Origin: NCEH01 sp043195095
Lineage (GTDB): Bacteria > Pseudomonadota > Alphaproteobacteria > Rhizobiales > Xanthobacteraceae
Assembly: GCF_043195095.1 (NCBI RefSeq)
Contig: NZ_JBAFWN010000006.1
Length of the DNA: 64,000 nt
Direction: 5' to 3' (one strand)
Positions 1 to 7,011 of the stretch are shown here, piece after piece. The notes beneath the pieces were generated by a model. The model made no database searches. It worked only from the letters and a program-made list of their open reading frames with translations, and was not told the DNA's origin. Each line of letters starts with the position of its first letter. The stretch's first letter is position 1. The position numbers and the translations under genes were made by a program.

Positions 1-1
1 C

Positions 2-712
2 TCAGCGCTCCTTCTCCTTTCCGGCCTGCTCTTCACCCCAGCCGCAACGCCGACGGTTCTGGCGCAAAGCGTGTCGCCTACGAGCACCGTCGCCGCGCAT
101 CCGCATGCGGCGCATATCGCCGAGGCATCGCGCCGCTTCGGCATTCCGTCAGCATGGATCGTCGCCGTCATGCGCGCCGAGAGCGCGGGCGACGTGCGGG
201 CCGTCTCCTCGGCCGGTGCGATGGGTCTGATGCAGGTCATGCCGGACACCTGGGCCGAGCTTCGCATCCGCCACGGCCTCGGCCGCAATCCTTACGATCC
301 GCGCGACAACATCCTCGCGGGTACTGCGTACCTGCGCGAGATGTGGGATCGCTACGGCGACATCGCCGCCATGCTCGCGGCCTACAATGCCGGCCCGGCG
401 CGCTACGATGAGCATCGTTCGAAGGGCCGAGCGCTGCCCGCCGAAACGCGGGCTTATGTCGCTTCGCTCGCGCCCGCGCTGCGCGGCGAGCGCCCTTCGA
501 AGAGCGGTTCGGCGGTCGCCCGGCCGCTCGATTGGCGCGAGGCGGCGATCTTCGTCGGGCGTGATTTCGGTGCTTCACCTGTCAATTCCACGTCTCAGGA
601 TCGGTCGTCGGACGACGCCCTTTCACCCGTCTCGGCGACACCGCAGATGCTTGTCGCCGCACAGCCGGAAGGCCTGTTCGTCGCCCGGAATGCCGCTGGG
701 GACCGGCCATGA
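2..712 (+). CDS. Lytic transglycosylase of the conjugation module (5' end outside window)
   Basis: SLT-type peptidoglycan lytic transglycosylase, expected to open the wall locally for the type IV secretion channel. The reading frame is already open at the left edge, and its first residues (SALLLLSGLL...VLAQS) look like a signal peptide, so the real start lies upstream. A GTG at 71 is only an internal codon. Family motifs are present: catalytic Glu in RAESAG, then AGAMGLMQVMP, then AAYNAGPARY. The last ~60 residues are low complexity. It lies immediately upstream of the relaxase region, as in related alphaproteobacterial trb islands. Confidence 0.85.
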   Translation, partial: SALLLLSGLLFTPAATPTVLAQSVSPTSTVAAHPHAAHIAEASRRFGIPSAWIVAVMRAESAGDVRAVSSAGAMGLMQVMPDTWAELRIRHGLGRNPYDPRDNILAGTAYLREMWDRYGDIAAMLAAYNAGPARYDEHRSKGRALPAETRAYVASLAPALRGERPSKSGSAVARPLDWREAAIFVGRDFGASPVNSTSQDRSSDDALSPVSATPQMLVAAQPEGLFVARNAAGDRP

Positions 713-813
713 GCGGCCCCGCGGCAAATCGCATCCCATCGTGCTCTGGCGTGTCATGGAGAGCGCGGAGAGTGGGGGCAGGCGCAACAACCGGACGATG
801 GCGAGATAAAAAG

Positions 814-900
814 GCGCACGGTGCGCTTCGGTCGGTCGGTTGCTTTTGTTCATGTTTTCGGCGCGTTCCGCACCGTGCGGCGCTCACGCGCACCGTGCGC
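814..900. repeat. Three 13-bp palindromes, candidate oriT or operator region
   Basis: The 243-bp gap between the transglycosylase and the relaxase holds three perfect odd palindromes: GCGCACGGTGCGC at 814-826, CCGCACCGTGCGG at 868-880 and GCGCACCGTGCGC at 888-900. All share the core GCAC-S-GTGC, and the first and third are exact reverse complements. oriT commonly lies just upstream of the relaxase gene and is rich in inverted repeats, so this is the best oriT candidate in the window. The sites could equally be operators for the relaxase/traG operon. No nic site can be assigned by eye. Confidence 0.5.
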
Positions 901-955
901 TGCGCGCCCATCTTCCTGATTTTCCTAGCTGTTTCGCACGGCGCGGGGTCTCGCC

Positions 956-2695
956 ATGGCCGATGACCGCGAGTTCCGCATCCGTCCGGGGCGCATTCGC
1001 TCTACCCGCGCTCAGCAAGCTCGGCCCTTCGTCGCGCAGGCGCTCGCTGCCGCACAGAAGGCTGGCGGCCGCGTTTCGCGTTCCGGCAAGATCTCTTCGG
1101 GCAAACGCTCCCGCTTCGGCCGCGGCCAGCGCGCCAGCATACAGGCCAATCGCCTGCTGACCGGGCGCTCGCGCATCGTCGTCATCAAGACCAGGGTGGT
1201 TCGCCATTCGGCCCGGTCCGCACCGCTCGGCGCCCACCTCAACTATCTGCGCCGCGACGGGGTGACCCGGGACGGAGAGAAGGCGCGGATGTTCGGCCCT
1301 GAGAAGGACGACATGGAGGTCGGCGCCTTCGCGGAGCGATGCGAACCGGACCGGCATCATTTCCGCTTCATCGTCTCGCCGGAGGACGCGCCCGACATGG
1401 CCGACCTCAAGTCCTACACGCGCGAACTAATGGGCCAGATGGAAAAGGATCTCGGCACTAGGCTCGACTGGGTGGCCGTGGACCACTGGAACACCGACAA
1501 TCCCCATGTCCATATTATCCTGCGCGGCCGCACCGACGACGGCCAGGACCTCGTCATCTCGCGTGACTACATCAAGGAGGGGATGCGCGCCCGCGCGGCT
1601 GACCTCGTCACTCAGGAGCTTGGACAGCGCACCGACCTCGACATCACCCGCAATCTCGAGCGGCAGGTCGAAGCCGAACGCTGGACCCAGCTCGATCGGC
1701 AGCTTGTCCGTGATGCGGGCAAGTCCGGCATCATCGATCTTGCGCCGCATGCCGATCGACAGCCGGACGAATTCCACGCCCTGAAGGTCGGTCGGCTCCG
1801 GACTCTCGAAGTCCTTGGCGTCGCCGGCCAGGTCGGTCATTCGCAGTGGTTCATCAGGCCGGAGGCCGAGACAGTCCTGCGCGAGCTCGGCGAGCGTGGC
1901 GACATCATCAAGCGCATGCACCGCGCGCTCACTGAGCGCGGCATCGAGCGCGGCTCCGCAAGCTATGTGCTCGCCGGCGAGAGCCTCGACGTCCCCGTTG
2001 TCGGTCGCCTGGTCGAGCGCGGCCTCGATGACGAGCTCAAGGGCACCGCCTATGCCGTGGTCGATGGCGTCGACGGCCGCACCCACCATATCAAGCTGCC
2101 GCATCTCGACGCTGCCGGCGACAGCCCGACCGGCTCGATCGTCGAGCTGCGTGCCTGGGAGGATGGGGAAGGACAACGCCGCGTCGCGCTCGCCGTCCGC
2201 TCCGATCTGGATATCCACGCTCAGGTGAACGCCGCCGGCGCTACCTGGCTCGATCGACAATCGGTCGCGCGCGAACCGATTGCGCTGTCGGAGGGCGGTT
2301 TCGGCGCCGAGGTGCAGCACGCTCTGGAGCAACGGGCCGAGCTCCTGATCGACGAGGGCTTGGCGGAGCGGCAGGGCAGGCGCGTCGTCTTCGCCCGCAG
2401 GCTGCTCAACACATTGCGGGACCGCGAGGTCAGCGCGCTTGGCGAGAAGCTCGCGGCCGAGACCGGCACGGCGTTCAACCGCGCCGGCTCCGGCGAGTAT
2501 GTCGCCGGCGTCTATCGCCAGCGCCTCGCGCTCGCCTCCGGTCGCTTCGCCATGATCGACGACGGCCTGGGCTTTCAGCTCGTGCCCTGGTCGCCCTCTC
2601 TCGAAAAACAGATCGGCCGCCACGTCTCCGGCGTCTCCCGCGACGATGGCGGCGTCGATTGGGACTTCGGCCGCAAGCGTGGGCTCGGCCTCTAA
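956..2695 (+). CDS. MOB relaxase, VirD2-like with DUF3363
   Basis: Relaxase that would nick oriT and pilot the transferred strand. An N-terminal basic stretch is followed by the relaxase core. Tyr97, in HLNYLRRDGV, is a candidate nicking residue. The metal-binding histidine motif DHWNTDNPHVHI has His184 and His186. The C-terminal half is the DUF3363 extension typical of alphaproteobacterial island relaxases. 579 residues is usual for this family. The start at 956 follows a G-rich stretch, and the gene ends 24 bp before traG, suggesting co-transcription. The function is inferred from motifs; the exact MOB class was not tested. Confidence 0.88.
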   Translation: MADDREFRIRPGRIRSTRAQQARPFVAQALAAAQKAGGRVSRSGKISSGKRSRFGRGQRASIQANRLLTGRSRIVVIKTRVVRHSARSAPLGAHLNYLRRDGVTRDGEKARMFGPEKDDMEVGAFAERCEPDRHHFRFIVSPEDAPDMADLKSYTRELMGQMEKDLGTRLDWVAVDHWNTDNPHVHIILRGRTDDGQDLVISRDYIKEGMRARAADLVTQELGQRTDLDITRNLERQVEAERWTQLDRQLVRDAGKSGIIDLAPHADRQPDEFHALKVGRLRTLEVLGVAGQVGHSQWFIRPEAETVLRELGERGDIIKRMHRALTERGIERGSASYVLAGESLDVPVVGRLVERGLDDELKGTAYAVVDGVDGRTHHIKLPHLDAAGDSPTGSIVELRAWEDGEGQRRVALAVRSDLDIHAQVNAAGATWLDRQSVAREPIALSEGGFGAEVQHALEQRAELLIDEGLAERQGRRVVFARRLLNTLRDREVSALGEKLAAETGTAFNRAGSGEYVAGVYRQRLALASGRFAMIDDGLGFQLVPWSPSLEKQIGRHVSGVSRDDGGVDWDFGRKRGLGL

Positions 2696-2719
2696 CCTCG
2701 ACCGGAAAGGAGCATCGCC

Positions 2720-4705
2720 ATGTCCGCGACCAAAATCCTTTGGGGACAGATCACGATCGTCTTCCTCATCATCATCTCGACCACATGGGGCGCGACCCAG
2801 TATGTCGCGTGGAGCCTCGGGTTTCAGGCGCAGCTCGGGCCGGCCTGGTTCAACCTGTTCGGCATGCCGGTTTACCCGCCGCCGGCCATCATGTGGTGGT
2901 GGTACTTCTACGACGCCTACGCGCCCAGCATCTTCGCGACCGGCGGGATGATTGCGGCCTCGGGCGGGTTCATTGCCATCGCGGTCGCCATCGGCATGTC
3001 GGTCTGGCGAGCGCGAGAGGCGAAGAATGTTGCGACCTATGGGTCCGCGCGATGGGCCGAGAAGACCGAGGTCAAGGCTGCCGGCCTGCTCAATCCCGAC
3101 GGCGTCGTGCTCGGCCGCTACGAGCGCGAATATCTGCGCCATGACGGGCCGGAGCATGTGCTGTGCTTTGCGCCGACCCGCTCGGGCAAGGGCGTCGGCC
3201 TAGTCGTACCCTCGCTCCTGACCTGGCCGGGCTCGGCCATCGTCCACGATATCAAGGGCGAAAACTGGCAGCTCACATCGGGCTTCCGTTCGCGCCATGG
3301 CCGAGTGCTGCTGTTCGACCCGACGAACCCCAAATCCTCGGCCTACAATCCGCTGCTCGAGGTCCGCCGCGGCGAATGGGAGGTGCGCGACGTCCAGAAC
3401 ATCGCCGACATCCTGGTCGATCCCGAAGGCTCGCTCGACAAACGGAACCACTGGGAAAAAACCAGCCATTCGCTTCTCGTCGGCGCGATCCTGCATGTCC
3501 TCTATGCCGAGCCGGAAAAGACGCTTGCCGGCGTGGCGAACTTTCTGTCCGATCCGAAACGGCCGGTGGAGTCGACGTTGCGCGCCATGATGAAGACCGC
3601 GCATCTCAGCGAGGTCGGCCCGCACCCCGTCGTCGCCAGTGCCGCGCGCGAGCTTCTCAACAAATCCGACAACGAGCGCTCGGGCGTGCTTTCCACGGCC
3701 ATGTCGTTTCTTGGCCTGTACCGCGACCCGGTGGTGGCGGAGGTGACGCGCCGATGCGATTGGCGGATCCGTGACATCGTGGGCGGCGAGAGACCGACGA
3801 CGCTCTACCTCGTCGTGCCGCCCTCTGATATCAACCGCACCAAGCCGCTGATCCGACTGCTGCTCAATCAGATCGGCCGCCGCCTGACCGAGGATCTTCA
3901 GGCCGGGGGAAGCCGGCACCGCCTCCTGCTCATGCTGGACGAGTTTCCGGCGCTCGGACGACTGGATTTCTTCGAGACCGCGCTGGCCTTCATGGCGGGG
4001 TACGGGCTGAAATCCTTCCTGATCGCGCAATCGCTGAACCAGATCGAGAAAGCCTACGGGCCGAACAATTCGATCCTCGACAACTGCCACGTCCGCGTCA
4101 GCTTTGCGACGAACGACGAAAGGACCGCGAAAAGGGTGAGCGATGCCCTCGGCACCTCCACCGAGATGAAAGCGATGAAGAACTATGCCGGGCACCGCCT
4201 ATCGCCCTGGCTCGGCCATCTGATGGTGTCCCGCTCTGAAACCGCCCGACAGTTGCTCACGCCCGGCGAGATCATGCAGCTTCCGCCGACCGACGAGATC
4301 ATCATGGTTGCCGGTATTCCGCCGATCCAGGCGAAGAAGGCGCGTTACTATGAGGATGCCCGCTTCCGCGAGCGCCTGCTTTCCCCGGCCGACCTGAAGC
4401 GGCCCGATCGGACCGGCCCGGATGACTGGAGCGGCCTGCCGGTCCCGCCGCGACCGGACGTGGTGAACGGGCAAGCAACAGATCGATCCGACAATGACGA
4501 CCCGACGGACTCCGAACGGCGGCTGCAACCTGAGCTCAGCCGCGCGAAGCCGGTCGAGAAGAAGGCGCCCATCGAAAACGAATTCGAGATCGACCTTCCG
4601 GATGACGCCGAGGAGGAGGCCGTGCGCAACCGGCGCATGATCCGGCAGATGCAGGGCATCGCCCGCCAAGTCTCGCTTGATCCCAACGACGGCATGGAGC
4701 TGTAG
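2720..4705 (+). CDS. traG: Type IV coupling protein TraG/VirD4
   Basis: Inner-membrane ATPase that brings the relaxosome to the Trb channel. N-terminal hydrophobic segments (about residues 10-25 and 70-95) precede the nucleotide-binding domain. Walker A is APTRSGKGVG at about 151-160, and Walker B is LLLMLDEF near 401-408. The motif AQSLNQIEKAYG is typical of the TraG/VirD4 group. The C-terminal ~120 residues are acidic and probably disordered. The start has a good ribosome site (AAAGGAG), and the gene is followed after 5 bp by the ribbon-helix-helix gene. Confidence 0.93.
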   Translation: MSATKILWGQITIVFLIIISTTWGATQYVAWSLGFQAQLGPAWFNLFGMPVYPPPAIMWWWYFYDAYAPSIFATGGMIAASGGFIAIAVAIGMSVWRAREAKNVATYGSARWAEKTEVKAAGLLNPDGVVLGRYEREYLRHDGPEHVLCFAPTRSGKGVGLVVPSLLTWPGSAIVHDIKGENWQLTSGFRSRHGRVLLFDPTNPKSSAYNPLLEVRRGEWEVRDVQNIADILVDPEGSLDKRNHWEKTSHSLLVGAILHVLYAEPEKTLAGVANFLSDPKRPVESTLRAMMKTAHLSEVGPHPVVASAARELLNKSDNERSGVLSTAMSFLGLYRDPVVAEVTRRCDWRIRDIVGGERPTTLYLVVPPSDINRTKPLIRLLLNQIGRRLTEDLQAGGSRHRLLLMLDEFPALGRLDFFETALAFMAGYGLKSFLIAQSLNQIEKAYGPNNSILDNCHVRVSFATNDERTAKRVSDALGTSTEMKAMKNYAGHRLSPWLGHLMVSRSETARQLLTPGEIMQLPPTDEIIMVAGIPPIQAKKARYYEDARFRERLLSPADLKRPDRTGPDDWSGLPVPPRPDVVNGQATDRSDNDDPTDSERRLQPELSRAKPVEKKAPIENEFEIDLPDDAEEEAVRNRRMIRQMQGIARQVSLDPNDGMEL

Positions 4706-4710
4706 TCGCC

Positions 4711-5139
4711 ATGACCAGTCGCAGAAAAAAGAAAAAGACCACGATCTATCTGGACCCGGAAGTCGAGAAGACCCTCGCGGATTTCGCCGCGCGTCGGGAT
4801 CAGTCACAATCCATAGTCGCCGAAGCCGCGATCGCGTCATTTCTATCGCCGGACGATGCCGAACGGCGAGAGGCGATCATTTCAAAACGCCTCGACCAGC
4901 TTGACCGTCGCATGACCCGCCTCGAACGCGATGTCGGCATCGCTGTCGAGACGCTGGCGGTGTTCATCAGGTTCTGGATCACCACGACGCCCGCATTGCC
5001 GGAGCCGGCGGCCCAAGCGGCGCGAGCCAAATCCAGCGAGCGTTATGAGGCGTTCATCACGGCCCTGGGTCGGCGCTTGGCGCAGGGGCCGAAGCTGCGT
5101 CAGGAGATTTCCGAGGATGTCCCCGAATCGGGTCCGTGA
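4711..5139 (+). CDS. Ribbon-helix-helix (CopG-like) protein
   Basis: Small DNA-binding protein of the transfer module. After a run of lysines, residues ~9-45 (KKTTIYLDPEVEKTLADFA) fit a ribbon-helix-helix fold: a beta strand, then two helices. The remainder is helical and could mediate oligomerisation (heptad-like ISKRLDQLDRRMTRLERDV). In similar islands a CopG-family gene sits between traG and trbB, where it may regulate transfer genes or act as a relaxosome accessory. It lies 5 bp after traG, so it is probably translated from the same mRNA. The target site is unknown. Confidence 0.8.
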   Translation: MTSRRKKKKTTIYLDPEVEKTLADFAARRDQSQSIVAEAAIASFLSPDDAERREAIISKRLDQLDRRMTRLERDVGIAVETLAVFIRFWITTTPALPEPAAQAARAKSSERYEAFITALGRRLAQGPKLRQEISEDVPESGP

Positions 5140-5304
5140 CGTTCTCGCGCGCGGCATCTGGGAGTGACGCCGACAAGTTCAAGGATAGGGCGGGACCGCC
5201 GTTCCCCTGTATTTGCTCGCCACGCTACTACTACGACCGAAACTTGTTGAATCGGTCCGATTTCGGGCTCTTTTAATCATCCCCGATCCGGGGGCATCTG
5301 TCGC

Positions 5305-5325
5305 GTCCCCACGAGAAATGGGGAC
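5305..5325 (+). promoter_or_regulatory. Hairpin covering the trbB ribosome-binding region
   Basis: GTCCCC (5305-5310) and GGGGAC (5320-5325) form a perfect 6-bp stem with a 9-nt loop, ending 3 nt before the trbB ATG at 5329. The right arm is the only purine-rich stretch in Shine-Dalgarno position, so the stem could mask initiation. This is visible in the sequence; the regulatory role is inference. Confidence 0.4.
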
Positions 5326-5328
5326 GAT

Positions 5329-6309
5329 ATGGCATCCACTTACCAGAGACAGGAAGCGATTCAGCGCGGCGCTCGCATGCTGCGCACCGCGCTCGGACCC
5401 GCCGTCGCCCGGTTTCTGGAAGAACCGGCCGTGGTCGAGGTCATGCTGAACCCCGACGGCCGCATCTGGGTGGATCGCCTTTCCGAAGGACTGGCCGATA
5501 CGGGCGAGACGATGACGGCCGCCGATGGTGAACGCATCGTGCGCCTCGTCGCTCACCATGTCGGCGCCGAAGTGCATGCGCGCTCCCCTCGCGTGTCTGC
5601 CGAACTGCCCGAAACGGGCGAGCGATTTGAAGGCTTGCTGCCTCCCGTCGTCGCGTCGCCCGCTTTCGCCATCCGCAAGCCCGCGGTCGCCGTTTTCACA
5701 CTCGATGACTACGTGGCGGCCGAGATCATGACGGCCGATCACGCCGCAATGCTGCGAACGGCTGTCGCATCCCGCGCCAATATCCTCGTCGCCGGCGGCA
5801 CCAGCACCGGCAAAACCACATTGACGAACGCGCTTCTTGCCGAAGTCGCCAAGGGCGCGGATCGCGTCGTCATCATCGAGGACACGCGCGAGCTGCAATG
5901 CGCCGCGCCAAACCTCGTCGCCATGCGGACGAAGGACGGCGTGGCGACGCTCTCCGATCTCGTCCGGTCCTCGCTGCGCCTGCGGCCCGACCGTATTCCG
6001 ATCGGCGAAGTACGCGGTTCCGAAGCCCTCGACCTCCTGAAGGCTTGGGGCACTGGCCATCCCGGCGGCATCGGTACGATCCACGCCGGCTCCGGCATCG
6101 GCGCGTTGCGCCGTCTCGAGCAGCTCATCCAGGAAGCCGTCGTCACCGTTCCCCGAGCGCTGATCGCCGAGACCATCGACATCGTTGCCGTCCTCGCTGG
6201 GCGCGGCTCGTCGCGCCGGCTGGCCGAACTCGCACGCGTCGAAGGGCTCGGCCCCGACGGCGACTACTGCATCACCCCCGCAACCACCCCGAATGGAGAA
6301 ACAGAATGA
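5329..6309 (+). CDS. trbB: Conjugal transfer ATPase TrbB (VirB11 family)
   Basis: Hexameric cytoplasmic ATPase that powers pilus assembly and switching of the mating channel. Walker A is AGGTSTGKTTLTNA at about residues 154-167, the Asp box is VVIIEDTREL near 180-189, and the His box is GTIHAGSG near 248. 326 residues is normal for TrbB. The gene opens the trb operon after a 189-bp gap. Its stop codon overlaps the trbC start (ATGA at 6306-6309), indicating translational coupling. Confidence 0.95.
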   Translation: MASTYQRQEAIQRGARMLRTALGPAVARFLEEPAVVEVMLNPDGRIWVDRLSEGLADTGETMTAADGERIVRLVAHHVGAEVHARSPRVSAELPETGERFEGLLPPVVASPAFAIRKPAVAVFTLDDYVAAEIMTADHAAMLRTAVASRANILVAGGTSTGKTTLTNALLAEVAKGADRVVIIEDTRELQCAAPNLVAMRTKDGVATLSDLVRSSLRLRPDRIPIGEVRGSEALDLLKAWGTGHPGGIGTIHAGSGIGALRRLEQLIQEAVVTVPRALIAETIDIVAVLAGRGSSRRLAELARVEGLGPDGDYCITPATTPNGETE

Positions 6310-6716
6310 TGTCGCCTGTCATTCCGAATGTGTTGAAGCTGTCGATCCTATCGACCCTACGGCGTCCGGCAGACGCGCCGTCCGGCACGATCCTGCGCAG
6401 CGACCGGAAGCGCCTTGCCGCGTCGACCGCGCTCATCACCATCATGATGCTGGCCGCTACGCCGCCGGCTTTCGCCTCCGGCTCGTCAATGCCGTGGGAG
6501 CAGCCGCTTCAACAAATCCTCCAGTCGATCGAAGGGCCGGTCGCAAAAATAGTCTCCGTGATCATCATCATCGCCACCGGCCTCGCGCTCGCCTTCGGCG
6601 ATACGAGTGGCGGATTTCGCAGGTTGATCCAGATCGTCTTCGGCTTGAGCATCGCGTTTGCCGCGTCAAGCTTCTTCCTGTCGTTCTTCTCGTTTGGCGG
6701 CGGGGCGCTCATCTGA
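6306..6716 (+). CDS. trbC: Pilin precursor TrbC
   Basis: Major conjugative pilin precursor, 136 residues. A long N-terminal leader with basic residues is followed by a hydrophobic segment and a likely signal peptidase site at AFAS-GSS. Two membrane helices follow (IVSVIIIIATGLALAF and IVFGLSIAFAASSFFLSF). The start overlaps the trbB stop; a second ATG at 6309 is equally possible. In RP4 TrbC the mature pilin is cyclised; that is not testable here. Confidence 0.9.
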   Translation: MMSPVIPNVLKLSILSTLRRPADAPSGTILRSDRKRLAASTALITIMMLAATPPAFASGSSMPWEQPLQQILQSIEGPVAKIVSVIIIIATGLALAFGDTSGGFRRLIQIVFGLSIAFAASSFFLSFFSFGGGALI

Positions 6717-6997
6717 TGCCAGCCGCGTTCGAGCAACTGGACGCCGTGCCGGGTTACACGGTTCCCGTCCACCGCGCCCTGACCGAGCACATTCTGCTCG
6801 GCGGCGCCCCGCGGTCGATCGCCATCATGAACGGCACGCTCGCCGGCGCGGTCGGCCTCGGCCTGCGGCTCTGGCTGGTCGGGCTCGCCATCTGGGCGAT
6901 CGGCCACTTCATTGCCGTGTGGGCCGCCCGCCGCGATCCGCTCTTTGTGGAGGTCGGCCGCAGGCACCTTCGCATCCCTGGCCATCTTGCGGTTTGA
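6716..6997 (+). CDS. trbD: Conjugal transfer protein TrbD
   Basis: Small inner-membrane component of the channel (VirB3-like), 93 residues. One or two hydrophobic segments are seen around LGLRLWLVGLAIWAIGHF. The conserved beginning, with VPVHRALTEHILLGGAPR, is typical of TrbD. The ATG overlaps the trbC stop by one base (TGATG), so the genes are coupled. It is followed 14 bp later by trbE, as is universal in this operon type. Confidence 0.92.
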   Translation: MPAAFEQLDAVPGYTVPVHRALTEHILLGGAPRSIAIMNGTLAGAVGLGLRLWLVGLAIWAIGHFIAVWAARRDPLFVEVGRRHLRIPGHLAV

Positions 6998-7011
6998 GGG
7001 AGGCGCCGTCG

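Noticed and set aside
709..966. 85-codon open frame between the transglycosylase and the relaxase
   Set aside because: It spans all three palindromes, runs into the relaxase start and has an arginine/cysteine-rich composition unlike a real protein.
1427..3157. 576-codon open frame antisense to the relaxase and traG
   Set aside because: It is the high-GC mirror of two strongly supported genes, has no recognisable domain and no ribosome site.
5244..5277. TTGTTG ... TTTAAT as a sigma-70 promoter for trbB
   Set aside because: The spacing is 22 bp, too long for a normal promoter; no better pair was found.
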